Below, in pieces: positions 23,463-30,970 of a DNA stretch of 31,779 bases; within the stretch, counting starts at the first letter, position 1; each line of letters starts with the position of its first letter. Both the position numbers and the translations under genes were made by a program. The DNA is from Clostridiaceae bacterium UBA6110. GTDB lineage: Bacteria > Bacillota > Clostridia > Clostridiales > Clostridiaceae. The notes beneath the pieces are model-generated. The model was not told where the DNA came from and made no database searches. It was given only the letters and a program-made list of their open reading frames with translations. The stretch is from NCBI GenBank assembly GCA_002428415.1, contig DIWI01000080.1, forward strand, positions 1-31,779, given 5' to 3'.

Positions 23463-24455
23463 ATGAAGCATATTGAGAATTCAAACAGCCTGCACAGATT
23501 CAAGAAGACAAAGGTAGTAAACAAAACGAACATCATAAGGGCATCGGTGCTTTTCATAGCAGCCTTATTCATATTCGGCTACATGTATGAAAGCAGCGAG
23601 GCTAGGAAATATGTAGGTGCAGCACCTGGAAAAAGCATCACTGTCAACGGCATCAGCTATAACTATGACGCGACTGCCGGCAAGGGCTACAAGATAATCG
23701 TAGCCGGAGCGGCAGGTGAGTCCATGCTGAGCAGGAAGGCACTGACTGAAGCCTTCGGTGAAGACCACAAGCTGTTCTTCTTCGACAGGCCGGGATACGG
23801 CTCTACAGATGGAGATGCAAAATCCCCTAAGGAGCTTGCCGAAGACCTCCATTTCATGTTCAGGAAGTTCGGATGGACATCAGGCTACATTCTTATAGGT
23901 GAGGAGTTCGGGAGCCTTGTGATGCAGGAGTTCATCAACACGTATCCGGACGAGGTGCTTGGAGCCATAATGATAAATCCAGTTGGTCCTGCGCTTGGCA
24001 CTGAGACCATGGATACCTACATAGAAGACTCAAAGGAAGGCATAGAGGAGATCAGGACACTCGGTACGTTTGGAATACCGAGAATTCTGAGCAATGCCGG
24101 AGTTGCAAGGTTCAACAGGGAGGTTGACATCGATTCGGATGCCGACCTGGATTTCTATTCGAACCTATGGCTTACGAATGCACATCTTAAGGCCTTCGAA
24201 GCAGAGCTTGCTGAAATGGCTGCCCTTGAAGCAATAGAAACAGTCGATGGTGCGCTCGGCGTGAGGCCGGTCTATCTCATGACTACAAACAGGCATCTCC
24301 AGGATATGAAGCAGTCGGAGATCCTCTCTTATTCATCAGACCAGGAGACTGTCATAGTCAGTGACAGCGTAAAGGAAATACTGCTGGAAAGGCCCGAAGA
24401 GGTCATTTCAACACTGAACGGACTTATGAAGAAGCTGAAGAGGATTGACCTGTAA
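23463..24455 (+). CDS. Membrane-anchored alpha/beta-hydrolase homologue lacking catalytic residues
   Basis: The 330-residue protein has a basic cytoplasmic start, one membrane helix (about 25-42) and an external alpha/beta-hydrolase fold beginning near residue 58. The fold is recognisable from KLFFFDRPGYGSTD, ILIGEEFGSLVMQEF and YPDEVLGAIMINPVG. At the nucleophile elbow, GxSxG, the sequence is G-E-E-F-G: Glu148 replaces Ser. Near the end, where active members have a catalytic His (SGHFxHxDQPEEV pattern), this one has SVKEILLERPEEV with Lys304. The oxyanion HGxG is also changed, to GAAG. It is therefore probably not an active hydrolase and may bind a ligand or protein. The start ATG (23463) lies four bases after tsaD. 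An earlier in-frame ATG overlapping tsaD has a poorer ribosome site. Confidence 0.8.
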   Translation: MKHIENSNSLHRFKKTKVVNKTNIIRASVLFIAALFIFGYMYESSEARKYVGAAPGKSITVNGISYNYDATAGKGYKIIVAGAAGESMLSRKALTEAFGEDHKLFFFDRPGYGSTDGDAKSPKELAEDLHFMFRKFGWTSGYILIGEEFGSLVMQEFINTYPDEVLGAIMINPVGPALGTETMDTYIEDSKEGIEEIRTLGTFGIPRILSNAGVARFNREVDIDSDADLDFYSNLWLTNAHLKAFEAELAEMAALEAIETVDGALGVRPVYLMTTNRHLQDMKQSEILSYSSDQETVIVSDSVKEILLERPEEVISTLNGLMKKLKRIDL

Positions 24456-24492
24456 ATCAGACATTAAAATGATTATCATGTTTAGACTTTAA

Positions 24493-24537
24493 CGGGCTGT
24501 CCACGCTGCAAGCCAAGCGTGGATAGCCCGTTTTTTT
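24493..24537 (+). terminator. Strong terminator after the pseudo-hydrolase gene
   Basis: A 15-bp stem (24493-24507 with 24516-24530, one G-U pair) with an 8-nt loop is followed by seven T. Confidence 0.93.
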
Positions 24538-24605
24538 GGGAGCTTAAATTGTAGGGTAGCGAGAAAATTTGCGGAGAAATATCCTCACAATTAACCTGCT
24601 TATTA

Positions 24606-24695
24606 ATGCTTTAAAGCATGATCAAACTAAAGAATTTCATAGCGTCACGAAATTGTAACATTGATGGCTTATCATTAGAGTATGAAAAATCATAC
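24606..24695 (+). promoter_or_regulatory. htrA-type gene promoter region with three dyads
   Basis: A promoter TTGTAA (24653-24658) - 17 bp - TAGAGT (24676-24681) precedes the protease gene. ATGCTTTAAAGCAT (24606-24619) is a perfect 14-bp palindrome upstream; AATTTC-N10-GAAATT (24633-24654) reaches the -35 box; GTATGA-N4-TCATAC (24680-24695) lies directly after the -10 box, next to the ribosome site. Stress-controlled binding is possible but not shown. Confidence 0.5.
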
Positions 24696-24711
24696 AGGAG
24701 GTTTCAAAAAG

Positions 24712-26094
24712 ATGGATGAAGAAAAAGACAGGATTATCGGGAATGAAATCCCGGAAGATATAGAGGATACTGCAGAATTTGAAAAGATTCCGGACGCGAA
24801 CTCTGAAATTGAACCGGAGTCATTAATTGAGGCTGAACCTGAGGTTAGTGAGGAAGCTGTTTCTGAAGCCCCCACCGCACCCTGGGAGAGAAGGAAGTAT
24901 GTTCCGCCTGCACAGGAAGAAAGGCCAATAAGGCAGCCGGAGTTCCGTGTAAGGGGTGGAAGCTATCCTCCGGAGCCCCAGAGGAAGGGCATTGGAGCAA
25001 TGACAGCGATTGCCATAGCTCTCGTCTTCACCCTGCTGGGTACTGCACTTGGCATCCACAGCGCCTATAACATACTGCCGGGAACTGCACTCTTTGAAAA
25101 CAGCAGGCTCGGCAAGCTGATTGCGGAATCGCAGACGAAGACTGAATATATTGCAACACCGGTGGTTGCAACAGACGGTCTGACGATACCGGAAATTGTA
25201 GACATGGTCAAGCCTGCAGTTGTAACGGTAACCTCACAGGTACCGGTAGGTGCAAGCTTCTTCAATCCTCAGGGAGGAACTGAGGAAGTTATCGGAACAG
25301 GGTTCATCCTTAACGAGGAGGGCTACATCGCCACAAACTATCATGTTGTGGAAGGCTCTGTTGAGCTTAAGGTCATTCTTTATACGGGCGAAGAGGTTGA
25401 CGCTTCGGTAATCAACTATGATGCCCTTGCAGACCTTGCAGTAATAAGGATAACAGGAGACATTGAGGTGCCTGGTGTCGTAAAGCTTGGAAACTCAGAC
25501 GCAATGAGAGTAGGAGAGACGGTTGTGACAATCGGTAATCCCCTTGGCAAGGAGTTTGCAGGAACTGTTACAGCAGGAGTGGTCTCGGCGCTTGACAGGA
25601 CCATAAGCATCGGGAATTCGTCATACCAGTATATCCAGATAGATGCTGCGATAAACGGAGGAAATTCAGGCGGACCGCTGATCAATGGAAATGGAGAGGT
25701 CGTAGGAATAAATTCAGCAAAAATCTCTGACTCAACAGTCGAAGGAATTGGCTTTGCGATACCGATAAACGACCTGAAGTCAAAGCTTAATGTACTGTCC
25801 CAGAAGGCTCTTTATGTCGGCATAGCAGGCAGGGAGATCAATACTGCGACAGCACAGCAGAGGAACATGCCTGAAGGCATACTTATACTTGAAATCCAGG
25901 ATGGAAGCCCCGCTGAAGAAAGCGAGCTTGAGATAAATGATGTCATCACTGAGTTTGAAGGCAAGGCAGTCAAGACTGTGTCAGAGCTCAATACTCTAAG
26001 GGACACCAAGAAGGCCGGAGACACAGTAACGTTCAAGGTGTACAGGAACGGAGAATATGTCCAGGTCCAGGTGACTCTCAGGGAAAGACCATAG
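24712..26094 (+). CDS. HtrA/DegP-type serine protease, membrane-anchored
   Basis: This 460-residue protein has an acidic cytoplasmic N-terminus (about 1-90, rich in Glu and Pro), one membrane helix (about 95-117), a trypsin-like S1C domain and a C-terminal PDZ domain (about 365-455). The triad is visible: His211 in TNYHVVEG, Asp241 in ALADLAVI, and Ser319 in NGGNSGGPL. It degrades or refolds misfolded proteins outside the membrane. The acidic cytoplasmic extension is longer than in DegP and is shared by many Gram-positive HtrA proteins. ATG at 24712 with AGGAGG 10 nt upstream is chosen over a frame start at 24682. The gene has its own promoter and terminator. Confidence 0.93.
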   Translation: MDEEKDRIIGNEIPEDIEDTAEFEKIPDANSEIEPESLIEAEPEVSEEAVSEAPTAPWERRKYVPPAQEERPIRQPEFRVRGGSYPPEPQRKGIGAMTAIAIALVFTLLGTALGIHSAYNILPGTALFENSRLGKLIAESQTKTEYIATPVVATDGLTIPEIVDMVKPAVVTVTSQVPVGASFFNPQGGTEEVIGTGFILNEEGYIATNYHVVEGSVELKVILYTGEEVDASVINYDALADLAVIRITGDIEVPGVVKLGNSDAMRVGETVVTIGNPLGKEFAGTVTAGVVSALDRTISIGNSSYQYIQIDAAINGGNSGGPLINGNGEVVGINSAKISDSTVEGIGFAIPINDLKSKLNVLSQKALYVGIAGREINTATAQQRNMPEGILILEIQDGSPAEESELEINDVITEFEGKAVKTVSELNTLRDTKKAGDTVTFKVYRNGEYVQVQVTLRERP

Positions 26095-26113
26095 TAAGGA
26101 AAATGTACAAAAT

Positions 26114-26143
26114 GCCGCAGGCAAAAGCTTGCGGCTTCTTGTT
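26114..26143 (+). terminator. Terminator of the HtrA-type gene
   Basis: A 9-bp stem, GCCGCAGGC (26114-26122) with GCTTGCGGC (26127-26135) and one G-U pair, has loop AAAA and is followed by TTCTTGTT. The next gene's -35 box starts at the end of this tail. Confidence 0.8.
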
Positions 26144-26171
26144 GTCCAGAAGAGCGTAAAGAGAGTATAAT
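26142..26171 (+). promoter_or_regulatory. Promoter of the CDGSH protein gene
   Basis: TTGTCC (26142-26147) - 18 bp - TATAAT (26166-26171), about 30 nt before the ATG. The -10 box is perfect; the -35 box is moderate. Confidence 0.65.
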
Positions 26172-26200
26172 CAGGCTAAAAGGATTTGGAGTTGAAGCTT

Positions 26201-26824
26201 ATGGAGAAGGATCCCATGATCATATTTTCAAGGAATACGCCTTACATGGCTGTAAACATAAAGAAGATAACAATAGACGGGGAAGGGGACATTGCGGTTA
26301 GGGAAATCGCATCCTTATGCAGATGCGGCAAGTCGAAAAGGAAACCTTTCTGTGATGGCTCCCATAACAAGGAGGGGCTCGACGAAGAGAGGAGCGAGGA
26401 TTGTCCAACTTCAAGGATAAGAAGGTACCAGGGTGACGGTATAACAATAATATTCAATTCAGTGCTCTGTTACCATAGCGGGAGGTGCCTGAAGGGTCTT
26501 CCTGAGGTATTTGACAGGGACAGAAGGCCATGGATAAAGGCTGACGCGGCAGCTTGGGAGAAAATAGCTGAGGTCATCGAGACATGTCCGTCTGGAGCCC
26601 TTGACTACGAGCTGAAGGACGGGAACACATTCGAGGTGGAGATAAAAGACGGAATTTCCTATAGGAAAAACGGTCCTTTCAAGGTCACTGGAAACATAGA
26701 GCTTCGCAATGAAGAAGGGATAACGCCATTCGTGAAGGAGAGGTACGCCCTTTGCAGATGCGGGAAGTCCAGGAACAAGCCTTTCTGTGACGGAACCCAT
26801 ATGGATAATCCTTTTGAAGATTGA
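26201..26824 (+). CDS. Iron-sulfur protein with two CDGSH motifs and a ferredoxin-like segment
   Basis: The 207-residue protein contains three probable metal sites. A first CDGSH motif has Cys40, Cys42, Cys51 and His55 (LCRCGKSKRKPFCDGSH). A middle segment, CYHSGRCLKGLPEVF with a later TCPSGAL (Cys90, Cys96, Cys129), resembles the divergent single-cluster ferredoxin family Fer4_19. A second CDGSH motif has Cys185, Cys187, Cys196 and His200 (LCRCGKSRNKPFCDGTH). CDGSH sites hold 2Fe-2S clusters with three Cys and one His and act in electron or cluster transfer. TTG at 26186 is in frame, but ATG at 26201 has GGAG 9 nt upstream. A rhodanese gene follows, but with its own promoter. Physiological partners are unknown. 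Confidence 0.9.
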   Translation: MEKDPMIIFSRNTPYMAVNIKKITIDGEGDIAVREIASLCRCGKSKRKPFCDGSHNKEGLDEERSEDCPTSRIRRYQGDGITIIFNSVLCYHSGRCLKGLPEVFDRDRRPWIKADAAAWEKIAEVIETCPSGALDYELKDGNTFEVEIKDGISYRKNGPFKVTGNIELRNEEGITPFVKERYALCRCGKSRNKPFCDGTHMDNPFED

Positions 26825-26837
26825 TTTAAATTTCCTC

Positions 26838-26884
26838 TTGACAGGGACGGAACTTTCATATATTCTAATATTGCAATATATGAA
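26838..26884 (+). promoter_or_regulatory. Rhodanese gene promoter with 30-bp operator-like dyad
   Basis: TTGACA (26838-26843) - 17 bp - TATTCT (26861-26866) is the promoter. TTCATATATT (26855-26864) and AATATATGAA (26875-26884) form an exact 10-bp inverted repeat with a 10-nt gap, covering the -10 box and the likely start site. The AT-rich dyad resembles sites of ArsR-type repressors, some of which sense persulfides. That assignment is inference. Confidence 0.7.
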
Positions 26885-26910
26885 TATTAAAAATGGAGTT
26901 GAAGAATAAT

Positions 26911-27237
26911 ATGTTCGGATTATTTGGTGGCGGAAACAAGGTAGAGCCTGAAGTGCTCAAGGAAAACATAGGAAACAAGGAAGTTCTCATATTGGACGTG
27001 AGGACCAAGGATGAGTTCAAGGGCGGACACATCAAAGGAGCTAAGAACGTTCCGGTAGAGATAATTGACACAAGACTTAAGGAGATTGAAAGCTACAAGG
27101 ACAAGCAGGTCCTGGTATACTGCCACAGCGGTGCAAGAAGCGCTAGGGCTGCAAGCTTCCTTAGGAGCGCAGGCTTTTCAGATGTCAAGGACATGAAGGG
27201 CGGCATAATGAACTGGAGATATGAGACTGTAAAGTAA
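26911..27237 (+). CDS. Single-domain rhodanese-like sulfurtransferase
   Basis: This 108-residue protein has one rhodanese domain: LILDVRTKDEFKGGHIKGAKNVPV (27-50) and the active-site loop YCHSGARSARAASFL with Cys71, which would carry a persulfide. It moves sulfane sulfur from thiosulfate, polysulfide or glutathione-type persulfide to an acceptor. No membrane or second domain is present; the first nine residues (MFGLFGGGN) are hydrophobic and may help membrane association. An ATG at 26893 is in frame, but ATG at 26911 has GGAG 11 nt upstream and is preferred with moderate certainty. The gene has its own promoter and dyad and a terminator shared with the LysR gene. Confidence 0.88.
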   Translation: MFGLFGGGNKVEPEVLKENIGNKEVLILDVRTKDEFKGGHIKGAKNVPVEIIDTRLKEIESYKDKQVLVYCHSGARSARAASFLRSAGFSDVKDMKGGIMNWRYETVK

Positions 27238-27243
27238 GACTAT

Positions 27244-27285
27244 AAGCTGTTCCAGACCGGATAACCGGTATGGAACAGCTTTTTT
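27244..27285. terminator. Terminator between rhodanese and LysR genes
   Basis: An 11-bp stem (27244-27254 with 27271-27281), extended by a 4-bp CCGG/CCGG inner stem, is followed by TTTTA on the plus strand. It probably serves both convergent genes. Confidence 0.9.
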
Positions 27286-28150
27286 ATTTGCACAAATCCA
27301 TGAATGCCTTCATCCCTGGGGTAATGAACTTATTTCTATGATGGATGATCCTGAAGCACCTATCGAAGGTTGCTCCCTTAAGTCTCAGCATCCTTATCTT
27401 CCCGGCATCAATATCTTCCTTCACAAGAAGATAGGGGAGGAAGGATACCCCAAGTCCTGCTGCTACAGCCTTGACAATTGCCTGTGTGCTTATGCTTTCA
27501 AATGATGGCTTCACTTCAAACCCTAAGGCTGAGAATATACCTTCCAGAGTCTCCCTTCCGGCACTTCCTCGCTCTCTAAGTACCAGGTCCTCGCCTGCAA
27601 GCTCCAGAGGGGTGACCTCATTCTTGTCAGATAGTCGGTGCGCATTACCACAGATGACAACAAGGTCATCGTCCATGAATTTTTTTCCTGTAATGTATTC
27701 GCTATGGACAGCACCCTCCACAAGTGCAAAATCAAGGCGATTCTTAAGCACATGCTCCTCGATCCTGTCTGAGTTGTCTACTACAGCCTCTATCCTTATA
27801 TCTGGATATATTTCCCTGAATGCCTTGATATACCCAGGGAGCAGATAGTTGCCTATGGTGACGCTTGATCCTATCCTTATGGTTCCTGTGGAATCTATAT
27901 TTTTCAGACCTTTTTCCATCTCATCGAATAGAGCTGTTATGTGGTTCGCATACTGCAGGAAGTACTTTCCTGACTCGGTAATCTGGAGCCTTCTCGCTAT
28001 CCTGTCGAAGAATTTGGTCCCATAGTATGATTCCAGTTCAGATATGGCAAGGCTTACACTGGGCTGAGCAATAAAGAGCTCCTCTCCCGCAAGGGTAACG
28101 CTTCCTGTTTCACAAACCTTAACGAATATCCTTAAGTGCCTTAGTGTCAT
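27284..28150 (-). CDS. LysR-family transcriptional regulator
   Basis: The 288-residue protein has an N-terminal winged helix-turn-helix (about 1-60, with GSVTLAGEELFIAQPSVSLAISELE) and a C-terminal ligand-binding domain starting with GTIRIGSSVTIGNYLLP. LysR proteins usually control the divergent neighbour and their own gene, here the chromate-transporter pair. The frame opens at TTG 28162, but ATG at 28150 directly follows GGAGGCAATC and starts at the usual MTLRHLRIF. The ligand is unknown; the sequence is broadly similar to the CysL/CidR-like branch, but I do not name it. Confidence 0.9.
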   Translation of the reverse strand: MTLRHLRIFVKVCETGSVTLAGEELFIAQPSVSLAISELESYYGTKFFDRIARRLQITESGKYFLQYANHITALFDEMEKGLKNIDSTGTIRIGSSVTIGNYLLPGYIKAFREIYPDIRIEAVVDNSDRIEEHVLKNRLDFALVEGAVHSEYITGKKFMDDDLVVICGNAHRLSDKNEVTPLELAGEDLVLRERGSAGRETLEGIFSALGFEVKPSFESISTQAIVKAVAAGLGVSFLPYLLVKEDIDAGKIRMLRLKGATFDRCFRIIHHRNKFITPGMKAFMDLCK

Positions 28151-28164
28151 GATTGCCTCCAATA

Positions 28165-28263
28165 CATAATGAATTTATTATGTTATTTATAAAATTATAC
28201 TATTTTACTTAACTAAAATAAACAGTTATATTTGTTGTTGTAAGGCGACCATTTATTATGGTC
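28165..28263. promoter_or_regulatory. Divergent control region of LysR and chromate-transporter genes
   Basis: CATAAT-N6-ATTATG (28165-28182) is an exact dyad of LysR-box type near the regulator's own start. For the transporter genes, TTGTTG (28232-28237) - 16 bp - TATTAT (28254-28259) is a likely promoter, and GACCAT-N5-ATGGTC (28247-28263) overlaps its -10 box. The two dyads differ in sequence, so two regulators may be involved. Confidence 0.55.
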
Positions 28264-28309
28264 CATGGGAGTATAAGCCTACAAAGGTTTGGCAACAGGA
28301 GGATAATTT

Positions 28310-28852
28310 ATGAAGCAGCTATTTGACATGTTCATGACCTTTTTCAAGATTGGTGCATTCACCATTGGTGGTGGCTATGCCATGCTTCCTCTAATCCAGA
28401 GGGAGGTTGTACATGTGAGGAAATGGGTCAGTGAAGAGGATTTCCTTGACATGGTGGCAATCGCCCAGTCGGCACCAGGACCGCTTGCCGTAAATATCAG
28501 CGTCTTTGTTGGCTACAAGATAAAGGGTGCAATGGGAATAATCGCATCTGTACTGGGGTCAACACTTCCATCGTTTGGAATAATAATACTTGTTGCTTCG
28601 GTATTCCTTGGAATAGAGAAGCATCCTGCAGTTGAACAGGTATTCATGGGAATAAGGCCGGCGGTTGTGGCTCTAATTGCAGCACCTGTCATAACAATGT
28701 CAAGGACAGCGAAGATAAACAGAAGCAACTTCTATATACCATTATCTGCGGTGATCCTTGTAGGATTCCTTGGAGTTACGCCCATTTACCTCATAATAGG
28801 ATTCATACTTCTTGGAATAATAAAGACAAGGCTTGAAGGGAGGAAAGGATAA
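28310..28852 (+). CDS. chrA: Chromate transporter, first half (CHR domain)
   Basis: The 180-residue membrane protein has one CHR domain. The family signature is near the start: FKIGAFTIGGGYAMLPLIQREVV, followed by AIAQSAPGPLAVNISVFVGYKIKG and several membrane helices to the end. Short single-domain CHR proteins are encoded in pairs and work together as a two-part anion transporter, which for known members exports chromate; many clostridial members may carry other anions. GGAGG lies 7 nt before the ATG. Its partner follows at once, with the TAA directly abutting the next ATG. Confidence 0.9.
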   Translation: MKQLFDMFMTFFKIGAFTIGGGYAMLPLIQREVVHVRKWVSEEDFLDMVAIAQSAPGPLAVNISVFVGYKIKGAMGIIASVLGSTLPSFGIIILVASVFLGIEKHPAVEQVFMGIRPAVVALIAAPVITMSRTAKINRSNFYIPLSAVILVGFLGVTPIYLIIGFILLGIIKTRLEGRKG

Positions 28853-29374
28853 ATGGCGATACTAATTGAACTGTTCATAACCTTCTTCAAGATCGGACTA
28901 TTCAGCTTTGGAGGTGGATATGCAATGCTGCCACTTATCCAAAGGGAGGTGGTTGCAGTACATGGCTGGCTCACTGCAGAATCATTCATAAATATAGTGG
29001 GTATAAGCCAGGCGACTCCCGGACCTATAGCAATAAACTCAGCAACATATGTGGGCTATAAGACTGCCGGTATTTTGGGTTCAACCTTCGCGACATTCGG
29101 AGTCATATTGCCTTCAATAATTATAATTTATGTGGTTTCAAGGCTGTTCATGAGATACAAGGACGGAATTTACATCCAGGGTACTCTGAAAGTAATTAGG
29201 CTTGGAGCTGTAGGTCTTATAGCAGCTGCAGCTGTGCTCCTGATGGGAGATGTCTTTACAGGAGTCTGGAGCGTAGTCATTTTCCTGGCAGCATTTATTG
29301 CAAGCTTCAGGTTCAACGCTGACCCGATTCTCATAGTGGTCCTGTCAGGACTGGCTGGATTCATCATTTTCTAG
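28853..29374 (+). CDS. Chromate transporter, second half (CHR domain)
   Basis: This 173-residue membrane protein is a paralogue of the preceding one, with FKIGLFSFGGGYAMLPLIQREVV and GISQATPGPIAINSATYVGYKTAG. Its start codon follows the previous stop without a gap, so the two are translated together. Known short CHR proteins need both partners, often in opposite membrane orientation, to form a transporter. A hairpin terminator follows at 29411. Direct control by the divergent LysR protein is likely but inferred. Confidence 0.9.
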   Translation: MAILIELFITFFKIGLFSFGGGYAMLPLIQREVVAVHGWLTAESFINIVGISQATPGPIAINSATYVGYKTAGILGSTFATFGVILPSIIIIYVVSRLFMRYKDGIYIQGTLKVIRLGAVGLIAAAAVLLMGDVFTGVWSVVIFLAAFIASFRFNADPILIVVLSGLAGFIIF

Positions 29375-29410
29375 CAGGAAAGAAGGCAACAATTTACACT
29401 GCCTGGATAA

Positions 29411-29455
29411 ATAGAAGCCTCTCCTGGGTGTACTTAACCTGAGAGAGGCTTCTAT
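29411..29455 (+). terminator. Hairpin after the chromate-transporter pair
   Basis: A perfect 13-bp stem (ATAGAAGCCTCTC at 29411-29423 with its complement at 29443-29455) encloses a 19-nt loop. The following sequence ATCATC lacks a T tract, so efficiency is uncertain. Confidence 0.6.
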
Positions 29456-29717
29456 ATCATCAGCAATTATTATCTTCATTTCTATAATCTTTAAACTTAG
29501 TTATGTCATTTTATATTCAAACCTTTGGGAGAGAAGTAATTCTCCAGGAAAATTTACCAATGAGGTCCTGCCAAGTGCTTAAAGATGGCAGCAAGAACGC
29601 CGAGGCGCTGCAGCTCAGGATGGAATCAGGAAATCCCTGTTAGTAACCCTTAGCTCCTTCACTATGTCTAATATATTCCTGCTAACATATCTATCTGCCA
29701 AGTATTCAGTTCTATTT
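29456..29717. other. Intergenic region with an unexplained coding-like island
   Basis: Between the convergent transporter and fprA genes, an AT-rich stretch encloses a more GC-rich island (about 29555-29640). A 46-codon plus-strand frame (29503-29643) starts MSFYIQTFGREVIL and ends in MESGNPC. Its codons in the island look like those of real genes, but no ribosome site is visible, and small hairpins (CTGCCA/TGGCAG, CGCC/GGCG) lie inside. It could be the remnant of a gene or a structured RNA. I do not recognise it. Confidence 0.35.
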
Positions 29718-30935
29718 CTAATACCTTACCTTGTCTGCAAAGTAGGCTGCTGCTGCCCTTACAGCATCAATGCTGTCCTCTGGCTTGAACCTTACCCTCA
29801 GCGGGAATGCTACGTCATCCATTCCTGTAGTCCTCACCGCTTCCTCGGTTGTCAGAACCTTCATCCCGGCTTCCTTCAGGTAATCCTGGACAACATGGGC
29901 AGCTTCACCGGACCATCCGTATGACCCGAAGGCACCTGCAACCTTTCCCTCAAGGTCCATGTCCTTGAGCTCAGCGAGGATGCCCTCAAGGTTACCTGAT
30001 ATGTCAGCATACTTTGTGGATGCTCCGACAAGTATTCCATCGGCATCAGCCACTTTGGCTAGGATCTCCTCCTTCGGCCTGACATTCGCATCTATCACTT
30101 CTGCGCTTATTCCTGTCTTCTCAAGCTCTTCACCGAGTAGCCTTGCAAGCCTCTTGGTGTTTCCGCCCATCGAGTTGTAAAGTATCACTGTCCTTACATC
30201 CTTTACCTTCTCCGAGCTTTCCCTGTAGAGACCGATGTACCTTCCAGGCTCCTTGTCAAGGATATAGCCGTGCGAAGTCGCGATCATTGATATTTCAAGG
30301 CCGTCTATCTTGTCGAGCATTGGTTTGACGTATCTTCTGTGAGGGTCCATGATCAGCGAGTAGTAGCCTGTGAAGTCAGGATCAATGCTTTCGCCAGCTT
30401 CAAGCTCGCTTGCAAGAAGCCTGGTATCTGCCACGTGTGTGGAGAAGATGTCACAGGTAAAGAGGATGCCTTCCTCTTCAAGGTAGGTTACCATGGTCTC
30501 CTCGGTGTGGAGGTAAGGAGTGTGGAGGAACCTCAAGGTCCTTTTTCCAATTGACAGCGTCTCGTTGTCCTTTACCGCCCTGAATCTCTCGATCCCCAGC
30601 TTGTACATCTCCATAAGCTCAGGTATTGCAATTTCAGTGCAAAGGATTGTCGCATTCTTTGCCTTTCTGGCAACTGAACCTAATGCACCTGAATGGTCAG
30701 GCTCCGTGTGGTTTATTACTATATAGTCAAGCTTCAGAAGGTCGAATTCGCTTCCAAGCCTGTCAGTGAATTCCTTGCCGAACATGAAGTCGACAGTATC
30801 GATAAGCACATTCTTCTCATCCTTAATGAGGTAGCTGTTGTAGCTGGTCCCCTTTTCAAGTATCAGCCTGTGGAAGGGTACCTTCCGGTCGTCAACCTTG
30901 CCTGTCCAGTATATTCCGTCCCTTATCTCTCTCAT
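29718..30935 (-). CDS. fprA: FprA-type flavodiiron protein
   Basis: This 405-residue cytoplasmic enzyme reduces oxygen to water or nitric oxide to nitrous oxide, protecting strict anaerobes. The N-terminal beta-lactamase-like domain holds the diiron ligands His76, Glu78 and Asp80 with His81 in NHTEPDHSG, then His143, Asp162 and His222 in ATSHGYI. The C-terminal flavodoxin domain begins near residue 248 with YNSMGGNTKRLA and includes GASTKYADISG and AFGSYGWSGEA. There is no rubredoxin extension. An ATG at 30962 opens the frame, but ATG at 30935 (MREIRDGIYW) has AAAGGA 8 nt upstream and the family's usual start. Candidate Fur and FNR/CRP-type sites lie upstream. Confidence 0.93.
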   Translation of the reverse strand: MREIRDGIYWTGKVDDRKVPFHRLILEKGTSYNSYLIKDEKNVLIDTVDFMFGKEFTDRLGSEFDLLKLDYIVINHTEPDHSGALGSVARKAKNATILCTEIAIPELMEMYKLGIERFRAVKDNETLSIGKRTLRFLHTPYLHTEETMVTYLEEEGILFTCDIFSTHVADTRLLASELEAGESIDPDFTGYYSLIMDPHRRYVKPMLDKIDGLEISMIATSHGYILDKEPGRYIGLYRESSEKVKDVRTVILYNSMGGNTKRLARLLGEELEKTGISAEVIDANVRPKEEILAKVADADGILVGASTKYADISGNLEGILAELKDMDLEGKVAGAFGSYGWSGEAAHVVQDYLKEAGMKVLTTEEAVRTTGMDDVAFPLRVRFKPEDSIDAVRAAAAYFADKVRY

Positions 30936-30970
30936 TTTCATCATCCTTTCATTTCTTTCCATGGCTAAAG

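Noticed and set aside
29535..29650. Riboswitch or group II intron fragment in the gap before fprA
   Set aside because: Short stems are present, but I could match no known aptamer core or intron domain, so only an unexplained island is reported.
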